From Fasciolopsis buskii (taxonomy: Eukaryota > Platyhelminthes > Trematoda > Plagiorchiida > Fasciolidae), in NCBI GenBank assembly GCA_008360955.1, contig LUCM01003993.1, forward strand, positions 51,716 to 115,715: DNA of 64,000 nucleotides. The letters run 5' to 3'. The notes below the pieces were generated by a model that worked only from the letters and a program-made list of their open reading frames with translations, searched no databases and was not told the origin of the DNA. The translations under genes were made by a program, and so were the position numbers. How positions within the stretch are numbered: the stretch's first letter is position 1; each line of letters begins with the position of its first letter. Below, piece by piece: positions 60,060 through 64,000 of the stretch.

Positions 60060-61026
60060 ACAGTGATCTCCGAGTTTGTCGACTTAAACAGGATAAAGAC
60101 GCAGTCATACAACGTCTAACGAAAACAAAAAGCGTATTGTTCAGTTTGCTTGGAATTGAGACAATCTGAATTGTTTTGCCCGAACTCCAGGAACAAAGAT
60201 TAATGCACCCCCAGCCAGTTCCAAATCGGACTGTGAAGAAGCGTGGGAGCACTCCTGGAAAATGTGATGATCATTGTATCCAAACTTTAAGCACTGTAGT
60301 GGATGACAATGTTGACTGTTCTTTGGTTCAACTGAAAATGAAAACGGAAGTTAAAGTACCTAGTGTAACAATTAGTACATCATCAATCGATCGCTTATTA
60401 AGCGGACATGATTGTACACGGAAAAAATTGTTCGTGCAATCAGCGGAGAGTAACCAGCTGGATGTGAAGGAAAAACGAGCGGCTTTCACGCAGTGGCTAA
60501 CCAAGGAAGAGGCGGAAAAATTTCTACTGTATATCGATGAAACAAATTCCCGAACTTGGTGCTCGCATTCATACGGACGGTCGAGTGGCCAAAGCTCAGT
60601 ATTTAGTCTCTTCCTTCTCACAAGAGAGCTAACTTCAACGTATTGGCTTGCAGATCGGCTGTTGGACTTGTACTATGAGGGTCATCTTCGATTAACATGT
60701 TCCAGTATGTTATGGGAAAGCCAATCAAATATAATATTGCATTCATTCACCGGCGAGCTAATGCGGCTCATATTAACCTGGCACATTTGGTACGCCACGT
60801 ACCACCGCAGTCCTTTCTTCAACCCAAAGAAATCTTCAGAAAATTCAAGTTCGTCAACCCGAACTCTCTTTTGGAAAATCAAGATGAGATACCAAATAAG
60901 CCCGAAGGAATCACGATAAAAAAACACCGTTATCAATCGCTCGAGGTTACTTGCCACAACGCATTTTGGAGCATTTCCTCTTTTAACTATACCTCTTATG
61001 ACTGCCATCCTCGAAAGTTTCTTTGA
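60060..61026 (+). pseudogene. DDE transposase of the IS630/Tc1/mariner type (broken)
   Basis: Frame 60176-60919 gives a helix-turn-helix linker pattern (DDNVDCSLVQLKMK, VTISTSSIDRLLSG), then VKEKRAAFTQWL and LLYIDETNSRTW with the first catalytic Asp, and YGRSSGQ. The frame then shifts by one base near 60600. The other frame continues SHKRANFNVLACRSAVGLV (compare SKGANINVLAAISAxGLV), IAFIHRRANAAH (where DNAPxHRR is expected; the catalytic Asp appears lost) and VPPQSFLQPKEIFRKFKF (compare LPPYSPFLNPIEEVFSKFK; the third acidic residue is the Glu). A first HTH segment may lie at 60060-60165 in frame before a TGA. It is inactive. No terminal inverted repeats were found. Confidence 0.72.
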
Positions 61027-61149
61027 AAATGGTCTCGCGAAAGTGGACGTATAGAAATGTTTGTTTGAGAATAAACCTTCAAAAATCTGTTTTAGATTTT
61101 AGAACCTCATTTATTCATGCCGCTGAATAGATAGACTGATCTGAGAACC

Positions 61150-61262
61150 AGAGGTGGAAGCTAAAAAAAACTATGCATGAAGGCTAGAAAACTATTGAGG
61201 ACGAAAAAGGCATAATTGGGGGCCAAATAAAACCATGAACGAAGGCTAAATAACCACGGGAA
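61150..61262. repeat. four degenerate ~20-25-bp direct repeats downstream of the transposase
   Basis: Units start GAAGCTAAAAAAAACTATG, AAGGCTAGAAAACTATTG, GGGCCAAATAAAACCATG and AAGGCTAAATAACCACG. Their position just 3' of the transposase pseudogene would suit subterminal repeats of a DNA transposon, but no matching set was seen on the 5' side. Confidence 0.4.
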
Positions 61263-62000
61263 ACACTGTAGCGGTCAGACAAACATCCCGCCTCCCTAGA
61301 TGACTTTTGTGCTTCTTGTACATTTGCTGCGAGCAAAAAAGGAAACCCAATCGATGTGCGTAATGGGGCAGCATAACTTGGTTGGCCTTCGAGTAAACTG
61401 GCTAATCTCAGACGCGACCGTTCACCGGTCTGGCAAAGTCATGGTTATCCCACGATGTAACTAAACCTGGGCAGTGATATCATCATTTTCGTCTGCGGGT
61501 TTTGATTTTTTGTTTGACTGAACAACTTCTGTTTTCATTTGTCATTTTCAGTTGCTTTCAGTTTGAATTAGAAGAGAAGCGAACGTATTTGTTGAATGTG
61601 TAGCATGCCTGAAACGGGCAACAGTTACCATGATGTTTTTTAGAGGAAGTATGCTTCAGTGGCTGTGGTTACTATGTTATTCACACGGATGTTGCCTGCA
61701 TGTGTATGAGCATTCGCGAATTAATCTTTCACCTTAAAATATTCCGTAAAAACATACTGAACTCTATCCATCAACCACTGAAATCAGCGAATGTCCCACT
61801 GAAGCATAACACTATCTAGAAGAATGGGGAGCCGAAATCGCCTGTCACCCTCCTCATTATTGCTCTTGACATGTGATTTCTTACGGTCCCCACTCCATTG
61901 CTCGGTCTCACTTCGTTTCCCTTCGTGATAATGAAGCGTCCATGAAGTGTCCTCATTCGACACCGCACGCCTGCTCATGGGCGATTCAAAAGGGACTACT
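61263..62000. other. unannotated sequence
   Basis: Nothing recognisable before the 5' end of RTE copy D. Confidence 0.4.
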
Positions 62001-64000
62001 GTCACAACGAGACTACTCTGTCACAGCGAGACTACACCTTGACGTGGTGTGACGGCTTGCGCGCCTCCATTATCCAACGAGCTATACAGGATGGCTTATC
62101 TCAAGCCGAAGATCCAATCATGCCTTGAAGGTCAATGGGTAGAGGCCTGACGAAGTAGTCTCCTGGTCCTCCAAGTAAGGGGGTTGATATGAGTTTGCAG
62201 CTCAGTGGTATGAATGAGTGGAAAACTAGTTGATCCAAGTAGATGGGCGCCCACTCAGCTATTCGCCGCTGCCTTGCGGTCAGGTTCTTGTCAGAACCAA
62301 AGGCTTTAGTTGAGAACCCTAGTCGTTCTTCGGCTTAGCGGCTGGACGCCCTAGCAACACCCGTCCATCGATCCCCATGAGTTACAGGCCTACAAATAAT
62401 TCCATACTGCACCGGTCGTCGCGCCGGATAATCAGGACCGCGCTGCCCATTGCATCGAACGCAGGTGGGGTGGGTAGTGATTAGTATGCTACGGCTCAGA
62501 GTTCCCTCTCTTTTATTCAACCTGTCTCCAACCCAATCTGTTTGCCCTTCTGCCTACCCATAGTATCTCCATTGCTAACACGCCCGATATTCGCAACGGT
62601 TTATTGCCAAGTAGTGTAGTAGGTGGTATTCAGCCCGTTAGCTCACATTTTCTGAAGTCTCGTCAGCCTCTGAATCTCGGTTCGTTCAATGTGCGCACTT
62701 TAATGCAGGCAAGCCAACAGGCGTGTTTGGCTCTGACAGTGGACTCACTTTCGATTGATGTCCGCTGTGTGAGTGAAACACGAATTCAGAATTCGAGTAG
62801 AATAATTCAACTAACTGCGCCTAATGGTTCGTCAAGATACTTCCTTCGCACTTCAGGAGACGAAGCAGCTCAAGCTGTGAGTAAATGCGGTGTAGGGATA
62901 GTCTTGAGTGAGAAGGCTGAAGCAGCCCTTTTAGATTGGATCCCAGTCAACAGTCGCTTGTGTGCCATGAGACTGCAGGGATCAGTCGGCATCCGGAAGG
63001 TTAGTAGTGTTAAGCGTAGTTTATTTGTTATCTCGGCATGCGCTCCAACAGACGGCAGCACTGACATGGTGAAAGACGAGTTTTATGACGAACCCGTCAC
63101 CCTTGTTCGGGAGAGCAAAGTCTCTGACACTGTAGTGGTGGCAGGCGATTTTAATGCACAAGTTGGAAAACTGAGTGCATCGGAGTCCTGTTTAGGCGGG
63201 CGATGCGCCTTGCCTGCACAGCGAACAGACGGCGGGGAAAGACTTCTCCAATTCTGTGCAGATAATCATTTATTCCTATCTGGTACGAATTTCCGACACA
63301 GTTCGCGTCGCACTGCGACATGGCGCTCTAGCTCGGCAGGTACTTTGAGTCAGATTTACCATATCGCAGTTGGCTACCGTTGGCGCGGTTCTGTCCAGAA
63401 CTGTAGATCGTACTGGACCACGTACGTCGAATTTGGTCATGCGTTAGTTTTATTGCAATTTTTGCTGCAGCTGAATGGCCATCGACGCAGGCCACAAATG
63501 CGATTGGCTGTCGAACGTTTGTCTGATTCGGCTGTTCGCAACAGCTACGAACAGAAACTATCCGAGGAACTAAGAACTTCGACCAGTAGCAGTGTAGACG
63601 ATCAGTGGGATCAAATTAAGCAGGCTATGCATTCGGCAGCAAATTTCGCCTGCAGTCCTAGAACTAGTGTTCATTAAAGACACTGGATCTTATAAAGGGC
63701 GCTCGGTCTAGTGGAGCAAAAACACGAGCTGCCTAACTGCAAGGGAGTGAATAAGATACGTCGGCAGTTGCAGCGTCAGTTGACCATAAGCCTTAGGAAT
63801 GACCGCGAAAACTGGTGGGTTAAGGTAGCCGAAGAGATGGAAGTGGCGTCCGTTTCAGGTAACAGTCAAAGACTGTTTAAGCTTATACGCGACAGCGGTG
63901 GGCGGCGAACTTCGGTTAGTGAAGTCGTGTGCGATAAGAATGGAGAGCTCATTCATGGTAGGCAGGAAAGACTGGACCGTTGGGCAGAGCATTTCAAGGA
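62001..64000 (+). mobile_element. RTE retrotransposon copy D, most complete 5' end, cut by the window edge
   Basis: Begins with two near-tandem units (GTCACAACGAGACTACTC, GTCACAGCGAGACTACAC), followed by GACGTGGTGTGACGGCTTG, the family 5' end. From 62073 it matches copy C at about 99.5% (about ten substitutions and one indel in 1.93 kb). It continues through the endonuclease (62604-63677, TTG at the homologous start) into the beginning of the RT region. It shares C's endonuclease changes (IYHIAV, FGHALV) and both stops after it. Confidence 0.92.
62604..63677 (+). pseudogene. copy D: APE-type endonuclease part of the RTE polyprotein
   Basis: Almost the same 357-codon frame as in copy C, with LNLGSFNVRTL, VSETRI and VVVAGDFNAQVG. 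The Asp to Tyr change is at 63357-63359 and the Asp to Gly change follows 78 bases on. Differences from C include SDT for SDA, VGYRW for VGHRW and EELRTSTSSS for EGLRTSTSGN. A stop follows at the same codon as in C, then the second shared TAA 15 bases later. Confidence 0.9.

Overview
The window looks like a gene-poor, repeat-rich stretch of a metazoan nuclear genome. The most likely source is a flatworm, probably a digenean trematode. The basis is the RTE-type non-LTR retrotransposons, which carry an APE endonuclease starting LNLGSFNVRTL and a DYADD reverse transcriptase in a style I associate with trematode genomes. Other support comes from many decayed transposon copies, tRNA-derived SINEs, simple repeats and a GT-AG style exon edge. 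This is inference from recognised families; no database search was run. No bacterial genes, operons, rRNA, intact tRNA genes or CRISPR arrays are visible.

Layout. 0.2-2 kb: a minus-strand Ty3/Gypsy RT pseudogene split by a TAG repeat, followed by unidentified minus-strand open frames. 2-12 kb: mostly unannotatable sequence with an (AT)n tract, a decayed coding-derived repeat (10.0 kb, partner at 40 kb), a ~95-bp inverted repeat (10.3/10.7 kb) and a polyQ-capable CAG/CAA tract. 12.4 kb: SINE-I (partner at 42.1 kb). 12.8-14.3 kb: a pyrimidine-rich stretch. 17.9-18.7 kb: minus-strand 3' end of a second RTE-like family ('family 2'), with a near-identical partner at 31.5-32.3 kb and decayed ones at 36.6, 49.3 and 50.0 kb. 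20.5-20.9 kb: a second Gypsy RT fragment running into a (TATAA)n array. 23.25-23.51 kb: the best host-gene candidate, a first exon with an engrailed-homology-1 (eh1) motif ending at a GTAAGT donor.

25.8-64 kb is dominated by one RTE family: an internally deleted copy (25.8 kb), copy A (28.2-31.3 kb), 5'-UTR scrap F (33.5 kb, minus), 3' fragment G (34.7-35.2 kb), copy B (43.6-45.0 kb), near full-length copy C (52.6-56.4 kb) and copy D (62.0 kb to the window end). Between them lie SINE-II copies, a 109-bp duplication (42.9/43.5 kb) and a DDE transposase pseudogene (60.1-61.0 kb).

How it fits together. No transposon copy here is intact. C and D are about 99.5% identical yet share two stop codons and two altered endonuclease catalytic residues. 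A and B share a different set of stops. This suggests two dead sub-lineages copied in trans, or duplicated at DNA level. The eh1 exon, the two SINE families, the unidentified coding-derived repeat and the patchy identity between element copies most deserve follow-up.
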